From Bacteroidales bacterium H10 (GTDB taxonomy: Bacteria; Bacteroidota; Bacteroidia; Bacteroidales; Muribaculaceae), in NCBI GenBank assembly GCA_001701295.1, contig DAAV01000025.1, positions 32,457 through 42,246 of the forward strand: 9,790 nucleotides of DNA. Reading direction: 5' to 3'. A model generated the notes under the pieces. It was not told where the DNA came from. It made no database searches and saw only the letters and a list, made by a program, of their open reading frames with translations. The stretch's first letter is position 1; each line of letters begins with the position of its first letter. Shown one piece after another: positions 1 to 6,739 of this stretch. A program made the translations under genes and the position numbers.

Positions 1-1726
1 TGGCGCACTCCGCGAAATAGCAGAGAGATTTTCCAATGAACAGGCCGTAATAGTGGCAGGGACACCGGTAAGATACGGCAATAGGCTGTTTAATTGCGGA
101 GCCGTGATCAGAAGCGGAGAGATTTTAGGATTCGTACCCAAATCATACATTCCCAATTATGGGGAGTTTTATGAAAAAAGATGGTTTGCAAGCGGTCGTG
201 ATCTTAAAGGGGAAATAAAAATTGACGATACGGTCATACCAATAGGCACGGATCTGCTTTTTGAAATATCGGATATCAGATTCGGCATAGAGATATGCGA
301 GGATCTATGGGTTCCCAATCCTCCGGCATGTGCTCTCAGTGTGGCGGGCGCCGACATAATCGTCAACCTTTCAGCCACAAATGAGCTCATAGGCAAGCAT
401 CGTTATCTCACAGACCTGATACGCAGCCAATCTGCGAGATGCAGATGCGGATATGTCTATGCCTCGGCCGGAGCCGGGGAGTCATCGACAGATCTTGCTT
501 TCGCTGGCAACTGCATAATCGCAGAAAACGGAGCTATTCTCGCAGCAAGCGAACGGTTTGTCATGCGTGGCAAAAAAGCGATAGCTGATCTTGATATAGA
601 ATCCCTGAGACATGACAGACAGCACTTCAATACCTTTTCCGAATATGCGGGAGAAACAAATGTCCGGCTTGTCAGACTTGGAGAAACGGCTCACAGAACG
701 CAGGACGTCTCACTCATCGATTACAGAAAAATCAAGGCACATCCGTTTCTTGACGAGAATGCGGAAGATCTCAAAGAGCGTTGCGATGAAATCTCATCGA
801 TCCAGGCATGGGGACTTGCCACACGTCTCAAAGCGATCAACTGCCGGCACGCCGTAATAGGCATATCCGGCGGCCTTGATTCCACTCTCGCGCTTCTTGT
901 CACGGCAAAGGCCTTCAAAATGCTTGATTTCGACCCCAAAGGCATAACGGGAGTGACCATGCCGGGATTCGGAACTACAGACAGGACCAAAAACAACGCG
1001 TCCAAACTTATGGATCTTCTCGGCGTCACACAGCGAGAGATTCCGATCGGAGCCGCGGTCTTACAGCATTTCGAGGATATCGGACACAATCCGGACGTAC
1101 ATGACGTCACTTATGAAAACAGTCAGGCACGCGAACGCACACAGATTCTAATGGATATCGCGAATCAGAAGAACGGTATAGTCATCGGTACAGGAGATCT
1201 GTCGGAACTGGCACTGGGATGGTGCACGTACAATGGAGACCAGATGTCGATGTACGGTGTCAATGCATCTATCCCCAAGACTCTGGTGCGCTATCTTGTG
1301 CAGGGGTATGCGGAAAATTCAAACGATCCGGAACTGACAAGAGTGCTCGAGGATATCATAGACACTCCGATAAGCCCCGAGCTACTGCCTCCAGACAAAA
1401 ATGACTCGATAAAGCAGAAGACGGAAGATCTGGTTGGTCCATATGAATTGCATGACTTCTTCCTTTACCACATACTCCGATACGGTATGGAGCCCCGGAA
1501 AATTATGCTTTTAGCCTCTAAAGCCTTCACGGACAGATATGACAAAGAAACGATCAGACATTGGCTGAAAACGTTTTACAGACGTTTCTTCAACCAACAG
1601 TTTAAGAGATCATGTATGCCTGACGGTGTAAAAGCGGGAAGCGTATGTCTTTCCCCAAGAGGAGACTGGAGAATGCCAAGCGACGCGTCATCCGCTTTAT
1701 GGATCTCCGAGGCAAATAAAATTTGA
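1..1726 (+). CDS. nadE: Glutamine-dependent NAD+ synthetase, 5'-truncated by window edge
   Basis: This enzyme makes NAD+ from deamido-NAD+, ATP and glutamine in the cytosol. The reading frame is open from the first complete codon at base 2, and 574 residues are visible. The N-terminal glutaminase (nitrilase-fold) domain shows the catalytic lysine in FVPKSYIP (Lys codon at 140) and the nucleophilic cysteine in FGIEICEDLW (Cys codon at 296). The catalytic glutamate should lie about 20 residues before the visible start, so roughly 75 residues are missing, assuming the usual two-domain length of about 650. The synthetase domain has the ATP pyrophosphatase P-loop GISGGLDST at 860-886, then GTGDLSELALGW and the family C-terminus (LSPRGDWRMPSDAS). 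The GTG at 53 is internal, not the start. The next gene begins 11 bp after the stop, suggesting co-transcription. The identification is secure; only the 5' end is unseen. Confidence 0.97.
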   Translation, partial: GALREIAERFSNEQAVIVAGTPVRYGNRLFNCGAVIRSGEILGFVPKSYIPNYGEFYEKRWFASGRDLKGEIKIDDTVIPIGTDLLFEISDIRFGIEICEDLWVPNPPACALSVAGADIIVNLSATNELIGKHRYLTDLIRSQSARCRCGYVYASAGAGESSTDLAFAGNCIIAENGAILAASERFVMRGKKAIADLDIESLRHDRQHFNTFSEYAGETNVRLVRLGETAHRTQDVSLIDYRKIKAHPFLDENAEDLKERCDEISSIQAWGLATRLKAINCRHAVIGISGGLDSTLALLVTAKAFKMLDFDPKGITGVTMPGFGTTDRTKNNASKLMDLLGVTQREIPIGAAVLQHFEDIGHNPDVHDVTYENSQARERTQILMDIANQKNGIVIGTGDLSELALGWCTYNGDQMSMYGVNASIPKTLVRYLVQGYAENSNDPELTRVLEDIIDTPISPELLPPDKNDSIKQKTEDLVGPYELHDFFLYHILRYGMEPRKIMLLASKAFTDRYDKETIRHWLKTFYRRFFNQQFKRSCMPDGVKAGSVCLSPRGDWRMPSDASSALWISEANKI

Positions 1727-1737
1727 ATTGTGCAGCT

Positions 1738-2334
1738 ATGGAAAATAAAGAACACAAAGAGGAAATAAGATACGAGCGCGAAGATATGGCCCAGGCGCTC
1801 GAAGTGCTTAAGAAAGGAGGAATAATCCTGTATCCCACCGATACGATATGGGGAATAGGATGTGACGCGACGAATGAAGAGGCCGTTAAAAAAATCTACG
1901 ATCTGAAGCAGAGGAGTGATTCCAAATCCATGCTTGTGCTCGTCGGTTCGGAAGGAGAACTCCAGCGGAACGTGGAAGAAGTTCCGGAAGCGGCCTGGAT
2001 GCTGATAGAGACGGCAGTGAATCCTATCACGATCATATATGACAGACCGAAAGGAATCGCACGTAATTTATTAGCGGAAGATGGTTCGGCAGGAATAAGG
2101 ATAACATCCGAGGTCTTCAGCCGGACACTCTGCAACCGGCTGAGGCATCCCATAGTATCGACATCGGCCAATATATCAGGGAAGAAAACTCCTGTGACAT
2201 TTTCGGAAATAGATGAAGATATCAAAAAAGGAGTCGATTACATCGTCAGATTCCGCCAGAATGACATATCAAGGCACAAATCAAGCAATATCATCAAAGT
2301 GTCAGACTCCGGAATAATCAAAATCATAAGATGA
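1738..2334 (+). CDS. tsaC: Threonylcarbamoyl-AMP synthase, short TsaC/YwlC type
   Basis: Proteins of the Sua5/YciO/YrdC family make threonylcarbamoyl-AMP from threonine, bicarbonate and ATP. This is the first step of the t6A37 modification in ANN-decoding tRNAs. The 198-residue product shows the family core: GGIILYPTDTIWGIGCDAT (residues 27-45), the substrate-binding stretch KQRSDSKSML (57-66), GSAGIRI (116-122) and STSANISG (141-148). It stops after the YrdC domain, so it is the short TsaC/YwlC form without the Sua5 C-terminal domain. I chose ATG 1738, which gives a charged leader before the conserved core. A TTG at 1723 would overlap nadE, and ATG 1786 would leave only about ten residues before the core; the true start could be either 1738 or 1786. 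No clear Shine-Dalgarno sequence precedes it. It probably shares a transcript with nadE. A YciO-like role of unknown substrate is the main alternative. Confidence 0.92.
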   Translation: MENKEHKEEIRYEREDMAQALEVLKKGGIILYPTDTIWGIGCDATNEEAVKKIYDLKQRSDSKSMLVLVGSEGELQRNVEEVPEAAWMLIETAVNPITIIYDRPKGIARNLLAEDGSAGIRITSEVFSRTLCNRLRHPIVSTSANISGKKTPVTFSEIDEDIKKGVDYIVRFRQNDISRHKSSNIIKVSDSGIIKIIR

Positions 2335-2387
2335 CTCCGTTCGTAAACTTCATCACGCAGAAGTATCACTATTATCAAATTTTTTCT

Positions 2388-2395
2388 TAAATTTG
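2388..2395 (+). promoter_or_regulatory. Candidate Bacteroidota -7 promoter box
   Basis: TAAATTTG matches the Bacteroidota sigma-ABfr -7 consensus TAnnTTTG exactly. It lies about 90 bp before the sugar transferase start, in the only long gap of the window. I see no good TTTG -33 element at the usual distance upstream, so the promoter is incomplete by consensus. In such an AT-rich gap the match could also arise by chance. If used, transcription would start around 2402, and the hairpin at 2410-2465 would fall in the 5' leader. Confidence 0.35.
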
Positions 2396-2409
2396 TAGAA
2401 GTAAAATAA

Positions 2410-2465
2410 GAACCTGTTTAAATTTAATTCGAAAATAAAGCTTGCAATTAAATTTAAACAGTTTC
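2410..2465. repeat. Long inverted repeat (hairpin) upstream of the sugar transferase gene
   Basis: The left arm CTGTTTAAATTTAATT (2414-2429) and the right arm AATTAAATTTAAACAG (2446-2461) are perfect reverse complements over 16 bp. One C/T mismatch (2413/2462) is followed by three more pairs (2410-2412 with 2463-2465), giving 19 of 20 paired around a 16-nt loop. It is not a standard intrinsic terminator: the stem is AT-rich and no run of T follows the right arm. It could be a regulatory leader hairpin, a factor-binding palindrome, or a small dispersed repeat. I see no convincing flanking target duplication. The structure is directly visible; its function is unknown. Confidence 0.75.
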
Positions 2466-2484
2466 CAAGAGTGTACAAACATCA

Positions 2485-3912
2485 ATGAAAGGAAGGAATT
2501 TTTCAAAATCGATGCAGCGAACGAAATACGTCCTGACGGATTTCGTGATGGTGTCAATAGCATTCTTTCTTTTCAATATATTCCGTTATCATGAACTCGG
2601 AATACACACCTACGGATTTCCGACCCTATGGGACTATCTTTCGAGTACCAAACTAATAACCGAACAGATTCTCGTACCACTCGGACTGTCCGGTATCTAC
2701 TGGCTCTCCGGCTATTACAATGAGCCTTTTATCAAATCAAGGCTGTCGGAACTGTCCACGACAGTGCTGTCGGTGACAGTATCCACTATGATCATCTATC
2801 TGATCCTCCTGATCAATGATACAACCGGCCTCAAGATAAAAGACTACGAAGTGATACTCACATTGTTCGGCTCACTTCTTTTATTCACCTACTCCGGGAG
2901 ATGGGCTCTGACCCAACGGACCATACGGCATCTGCGAAAGAGACACTGGATATATTCGACCCTTATCATAGGAAATTCCAGAAAGAGTCGTGACATATAT
3001 AATAAGCTCAAAAAATCAGGCTCTATCTGGACATATGATGTTGTCGGCTTCATAAAGCTTGAAAGGGAACATCAGATAGCCGACGGCCTGCCGTCATGGG
3101 AATGGAACGAAGTGGAACACATCTGTGCGGACAATGCCGTAGACCAGATCATTCTGGCCCCGGAAGTTATCCGCGACAGCGAGATCATGAATATTCTGTC
3201 ACGCCTCTTTCCACTCAACATCCCCGTCAAGATAGCACCCGACACGCTGTCGTACATCACCGCCAACATTCACATGAACGACATCCTTGGAACTCCTTTC
3301 ATAGATCTCACCTCACCGAGGATCTCGGAATTTCAAAAAAACGTGAAGCGCACCTTCGATGTCTTCGCATCGCTGGCGGCAATGACGATACTGAGCCCGC
3401 TACTCGGGTTGACTGCTCTGATGGTCAGATTTTCATCATCGGGCCCGATCGTATATAAACAGGAACGGATCGGCAAAGGTCACAAACCGTTCATGATATA
3501 TAAATTCCGGTCGATGCACAACGATGCGGAAAAAAACGGACCGCAACTTTCAAGCGAAACAGACAACCGCATAACTCCGTGGGGACGGGTAATGCGCAAA
3601 TACCGTCTGGACGAGCTTCCGCAGTTCTGGAATGTTCTGAAAGGCGACATGTCGCTGGTAGGACCGAGACCAGAACGGGAATTTTTCATAGAACAGATTA
3701 TGGTGAAAGCTCCCTACTACGGATTGATATTCCAGGTAAAGCCCGGTATCACAAGCTGGGGCATGGTCAAATACGGATACGCGAAGAATGTAAACGAAAT
3801 GGTAAGCAGATCAAGATACGATCTCATATACCTGAACAACATGTCGATCTCGACTGATATCAAAATAATGATATATACAATAAAAACAGTGTTAAAAGGT
3901 GCGGGAGTATAA
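2485..3912 (+). CDS. Undecaprenyl-phosphate sugar-1-phosphate transferase (polyprenyl glycosylphosphotransferase, WcaJ-like)
   Basis: The family transfers a sugar-1-phosphate from a nucleotide sugar to undecaprenyl phosphate at the inner membrane, the first step of capsule, exopolysaccharide or O-antigen assembly. The 475 residues show four hydrophobic segments (about 17-34, 57-77, 90-111 and 120-137) and a nucleotide-binding-like middle region starting near STLIIGNS (about 158-165). The C-terminal bacterial sugar transferase domain runs from KRTFDVFAS at 288 to the end. In it are the Ser-Pro break of the re-entrant membrane helix (ILSPLLG), YKQERIG, IYKFRSM and LDELPQFWNVLKGDMSLVGP. Asp376-Glu377 match the catalytic dyad described for PglC. 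Length and domain order are normal for the large, WcaJ-type form. The sugar specificity cannot be read from the sequence. No other glycan genes are nearby, so it looks like an orphan initiating transferase serving a pathway encoded elsewhere. It follows the hairpin-bearing gap and precedes the CLC gene by 32 bp. Confidence 0.93.
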   Translation: MKGRNFSKSMQRTKYVLTDFVMVSIAFFLFNIFRYHELGIHTYGFPTLWDYLSSTKLITEQILVPLGLSGIYWLSGYYNEPFIKSRLSELSTTVLSVTVSTMIIYLILLINDTTGLKIKDYEVILTLFGSLLLFTYSGRWALTQRTIRHLRKRHWIYSTLIIGNSRKSRDIYNKLKKSGSIWTYDVVGFIKLEREHQIADGLPSWEWNEVEHICADNAVDQIILAPEVIRDSEIMNILSRLFPLNIPVKIAPDTLSYITANIHMNDILGTPFIDLTSPRISEFQKNVKRTFDVFASLAAMTILSPLLGLTALMVRFSSSGPIVYKQERIGKGHKPFMIYKFRSMHNDAEKNGPQLSSETDNRITPWGRVMRKYRLDELPQFWNVLKGDMSLVGPRPEREFFIEQIMVKAPYYGLIFQVKPGITSWGMVKYGYAKNVNEMVSRSRYDLIYLNNMSISTDIKIMIYTIKTVLKGAGV

Positions 3913-3944
3913 TTTCCTGATCGACATTAAATAGGAAGATACAA

Positions 3945-5744
3945 ATGGCATACAAGGAAAGGCATAACCGCGCCACCGAACTGTGGCTCAAATTCGTGAT
4001 ATGGAGGGAGCACCATATCAAGGAGAAAAATTTCGTATTGCTTCTGGCTCTGATAGTGGGTATAGTATGCGGCATAGCCGCACAATTGCTCAAATATCTG
4101 ATACACCTTATCGCCTCGACGCTCACATCACACTTCAGTCCGACCACAGAGAACTATCTCTATCTGGTCTATCCGTTGGCCGGCATCATTCTTACAGTTC
4201 TTTTCGTGAGATATGTTGTCAAAGAAAACATATCTCACGGTGTCACCAAAGTTCTATATGCCATATCCCGACGGAAATCGAGACTTAAATTGCGCAACAC
4301 ATACGCCTCCCTCATATCATCATCCATAACCATAGGATTCGGAGGATCGGTCGGAGCCGAAGGTCCTATAGTCTTTACAGGCGCGGCAATCGGTTCGAAC
4401 GTCGGGCAGGCTTTCAGACTTTCGCCGAAGATCCTCATGATCCTTGTGGGATGTGGCGCGGCTGCCGGCATAGCCGGTATTTTCCGTGCGCCGATCGCAG
4501 GAATGCTATTCACTCTCGAAGTGCTTATGATCGACCTGACTGGTCTGACAGTCATGCCGTTGCTACTCTCATCGATCGCCGGCGCCACAGTGGCATATGT
4601 CCTTGAAGGGTACAGCGCGGAATTCTTCTTCTCGCAGAGCGAGCCATTCATGACAAGCCGTATCCCATGGACAATCGGACTCGGAGTGGTATGCGGTCTC
4701 ATATCGTTCTACTTCACCAAAGTGGTGTTCATGATGGAATCAATGTTCCGTAAAGTAAAGCAGCAATGGCTCAAAATCATAGTGGGAGGCGGACTGATAG
4801 CATGTCTCGTATTCGTGTTTCCTCCGCTATATGGAGAAGGATACGGCACCATCAACCATCTTCTTGACGGAGACGTCGGAGCCGTGGTTAACGGGACGTT
4901 CTTTTATGTGGACAGAGACAATGTCTGGTTCCTTGTTCTTTTCATTGCCGCGATCACACTGATGAAAGCATTCGCGACCTCGGCCACCAACGGAGCCGGA
5001 GGCGTGGGAGGTACATTCGCGCCCTCACTGTTTGTCGGCGCATTGACCGGTTTTCTCTTCGCATTTATCATCAACAATCTTGATCTCGGCATAGAACTTT
5101 CACAAAAGAATTTCACATTGATGGGTATGGCCGGAGTGATGAGCGGTGTAATGCACGCTCCCCTCATGGCGATATTCCTTACAGCCGAAATGACCGGAGG
5201 CTATGATCTTTTCCTACCTCTGCTGATTGTGTCAGCTCTCGCCTATTTCACTATACAGTGCTTCACGCCCTACAGCATATACACCATGCGTCTCGCCAAG
5301 GCGGGAGATCTTGTAACCCACCAGAAGGACAAGGCAGTCCTGACATTGCTTAAAATAGACAATGTGATCGAGACTGATTTCAAACAAGTGCATCCTGAGA
5401 TGAGCCTCAAAGAGATGGTGGATGTCATTTCCGTATCCAACCGCAACCTGTATCCCGTAACGGACGAGGAAGGAATGCTGAAAGGCATTGTGCTGCTCGA
5501 TGACATACGAAACATCATGTTCCGTACGGATCTGTATCCCAAGATGCATGTGTCGCGCTTCATGGCGGCAGTACCGGCCGTGATAGAAGTGAATATGCCC
5601 ATGGACAAGGTAATGGATATATTTGACAAGACCAATGCATGGAATCTTCCTGTGGTCGACAACGGCAAATACATAGGATTTGTGTCAAAATCCAAAATAT
5701 TCAATTCATACAGGAGGGTACTACGGCATTTCACGGAAGACTGA
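3945..5744 (+). CDS. CLC-family chloride channel/transporter with two CBS domains
   Basis: This integral membrane protein moves chloride or a related anion across the inner membrane. Residues 30-450 form the CLC core. The external gate glutamate is Glu139 in GAEGPIVFTG, the third anion-site motif is GGTFAP (355-360), and Tyr443 in PYSIYTMRL aligns with the inner-gate tyrosine of E. coli CLC-ec1. Two features differ from CLC-ec1. The GSGIP motif aligns with SHGVT (97-101), placing His98 at the serine position. The internal proton glutamate (Glu203 in CLC-ec1) aligns with Val193 in FTLEVLMID, as in eukaryotic channel-type CLCs. Residues about 474-590 form two CBS modules, which in other CLCs bind adenine nucleotides and modulate gating. 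AGGAAG at 3933-3938 is a plausible ribosome binding site six bases before the ATG. The 599-residue length is normal for a CBS-bearing bacterial CLC. Family assignment is secure; channel versus antiporter mode is inference. Confidence 0.93.
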   Translation: MAYKERHNRATELWLKFVIWREHHIKEKNFVLLLALIVGIVCGIAAQLLKYLIHLIASTLTSHFSPTTENYLYLVYPLAGIILTVLFVRYVVKENISHGVTKVLYAISRRKSRLKLRNTYASLISSSITIGFGGSVGAEGPIVFTGAAIGSNVGQAFRLSPKILMILVGCGAAAGIAGIFRAPIAGMLFTLEVLMIDLTGLTVMPLLLSSIAGATVAYVLEGYSAEFFFSQSEPFMTSRIPWTIGLGVVCGLISFYFTKVVFMMESMFRKVKQQWLKIIVGGGLIACLVFVFPPLYGEGYGTINHLLDGDVGAVVNGTFFYVDRDNVWFLVLFIAAITLMKAFATSATNGAGGVGGTFAPSLFVGALTGFLFAFIINNLDLGIELSQKNFTLMGMAGVMSGVMHAPLMAIFLTAEMTGGYDLFLPLLIVSALAYFTIQCFTPYSIYTMRLAKAGDLVTHQKDKAVLTLLKIDNVIETDFKQVHPEMSLKEMVDVISVSNRNLYPVTDEEGMLKGIVLLDDIRNIMFRTDLYPKMHVSRFMAAVPAVIEVNMPMDKVMDIFDKTNAWNLPVVDNGKYIGFVSKSKIFNSYRRVLRHFTED

Positions 5745-5779
5745 TGCCGCCGGAACCTATTGACCAGAAAAATCTGATT

Positions 5780-6739
5780 ATGGATAAAAAAGATTTAAAA
5801 ATAGTTTTTTTCGGAACGCCCGAGTTCGCTGTCGCAAGCCTTGACAGGCTCATAAGCGGCGGATATAATGTCGCGGCAGTCGTCACTATGCCCGACAAGG
5901 CAGCTGGCCGCGGACACAAGATGATCAAAAGCGATGTCAAGGTCTATGCCGAAGAGAAAGGACTCCCCTTGCTGCAGCCAGAAAAACTAAAAAGCGAGGA
6001 ATTTGTGAACGCGCTGCGTGAGATCAACGCGGATCTTTTTATTGTAATCGCATTCAGAATGCTCCCGGAGATCGTATGGAACATGCCACGTCTCGGCACG
6101 TTCAACCTTCATGGTAGTCTTCTGCCCAAATACCGGGGAGCCGCTCCGATCAACCGTGCCATCATGAACGGAGAAAAGGAGACAGGAATCACTACTTTCT
6201 TCCTGAAACATGAGATCGACACGGGCGACATGATAGAACAGCGCCGCACAGTCATAGCCGACAATGACAATGCCGGCACCGTACATGACAGGCTTATGGA
6301 GATGGGAGCCGAAATGGTCGAGAGTACCGTAAAGAAAATTCTTGACGGCACTCTCGAGACGCACCCACAGCCCTCGGGTGATTTCATAGGCGCTCCCAAG
6401 ATATTCAAGGAGGACTGTGAGATCGACTGGAACAGTCCGGCAGAAAAAATACATAATCAGGTCAGAGGTCTGTCACCTTATCCCGCCGCATTCTCGACAG
6501 TGACCGAGTCCAACGGCAAGAATTTCAATGCCAAGATCTTCGAGACGGCCCTTACAGAGATATCTTCAAAAACGGAAACTCCGGGAACTGTAATGATAAA
6601 CGACAGAAGGATGTTTGCCGCTACCTCCGATTACTACATCGAAATTAAGGCATTGCAGCCTGCCGGAAAAAAAAGGATGGAAACCACTGCATTTCTTCTC
6701 GGATACAAACCTTCTAAATTTGAAAAGCAGGATAAGTAA
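5780..6739 (+). CDS. fmt: Methionyl-tRNA formyltransferase
   Basis: Fmt formylates Met-tRNA(fMet) using 10-formyltetrahydrofolate, in the cytosol, to prepare the initiator tRNA. The 319-residue product begins with LKIVFFGTPEFAVASLD (6-22). It contains the signature NLHGSLLPKYRGAAPINRA (109-127) and HEIDTGDMI (144-152). Asn109, His111 and Asp147 match the catalytic residues Asn108, His110 and Asp146 of E. coli Fmt. The C-terminal tRNA-binding domain begins near IDWNSPAEKIHNQVRGLSPYP (215-235, here split by no gap). I chose ATG 5780 because the conserved core begins five residues later. An in-frame ATG at 5744 overlaps the CLC stop as TGATG and would add 12 residues lacking family similarity. 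No clear Shine-Dalgarno sequence is seen at either start. The stop overlaps the menD start by one base. Length and key residues are normal. Confidence 0.96.
   Translation: MDKKDLKIVFFGTPEFAVASLDRLISGGYNVAAVVTMPDKAAGRGHKMIKSDVKVYAEEKGLPLLQPEKLKSEEFVNALREINADLFIVIAFRMLPEIVWNMPRLGTFNLHGSLLPKYRGAAPINRAIMNGEKETGITTFFLKHEIDTGDMIEQRRTVIADNDNAGTVHDRLMEMGAEMVESTVKKILDGTLETHPQPSGDFIGAPKIFKEDCEIDWNSPAEKIHNQVRGLSPYPAAFSTVTESNGKNFNAKIFETALTEISSKTETPGTVMINDRRMFAATSDYYIEIKALQPAGKKRMETTAFLLGYKPSKFEKQDK

Noticed and set aside
53..55. GTG as the start of nadE
   Set aside because: The frame is open to the left edge with sensible NadE sequence before it, and the catalytic glutamate of the glutaminase domain would be missing.
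1723..1737. TTG 1723 as the start of tsaC
   Set aside because: It overlaps the nadE stop, uses a rare start codon and adds five residues of no family value; ATG 1738 is simpler.
2410..2465. Hairpin as a rho-independent terminator for nadE-tsaC
   Set aside because: The stem is AT-rich and is followed by TTTCCAAG rather than a T-tract; it is also closer to the next start than to the tsaC stop.
2405..2470. Hairpin as a complete transposon or MITE insertion
   Set aside because: No clear target-site duplication flanks the arms and copy number cannot be judged from one locus; kept only as a possibility.
3096..3458. Second + frame (120 codons) inside the sugar transferase gene
   Set aside because: It overlaps the nucleotide-binding and transferase region of an intact gene and its translation has low-complexity Arg/His/Ser composition.
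5639..5779. Longer fmt start inside the CLC gene (5639) or at the TGATG overlap (5744)
   Set aside because: Family similarity begins only after ATG 5780; the upstream residues read through CLC coding sequence or look unrelated to Fmt.
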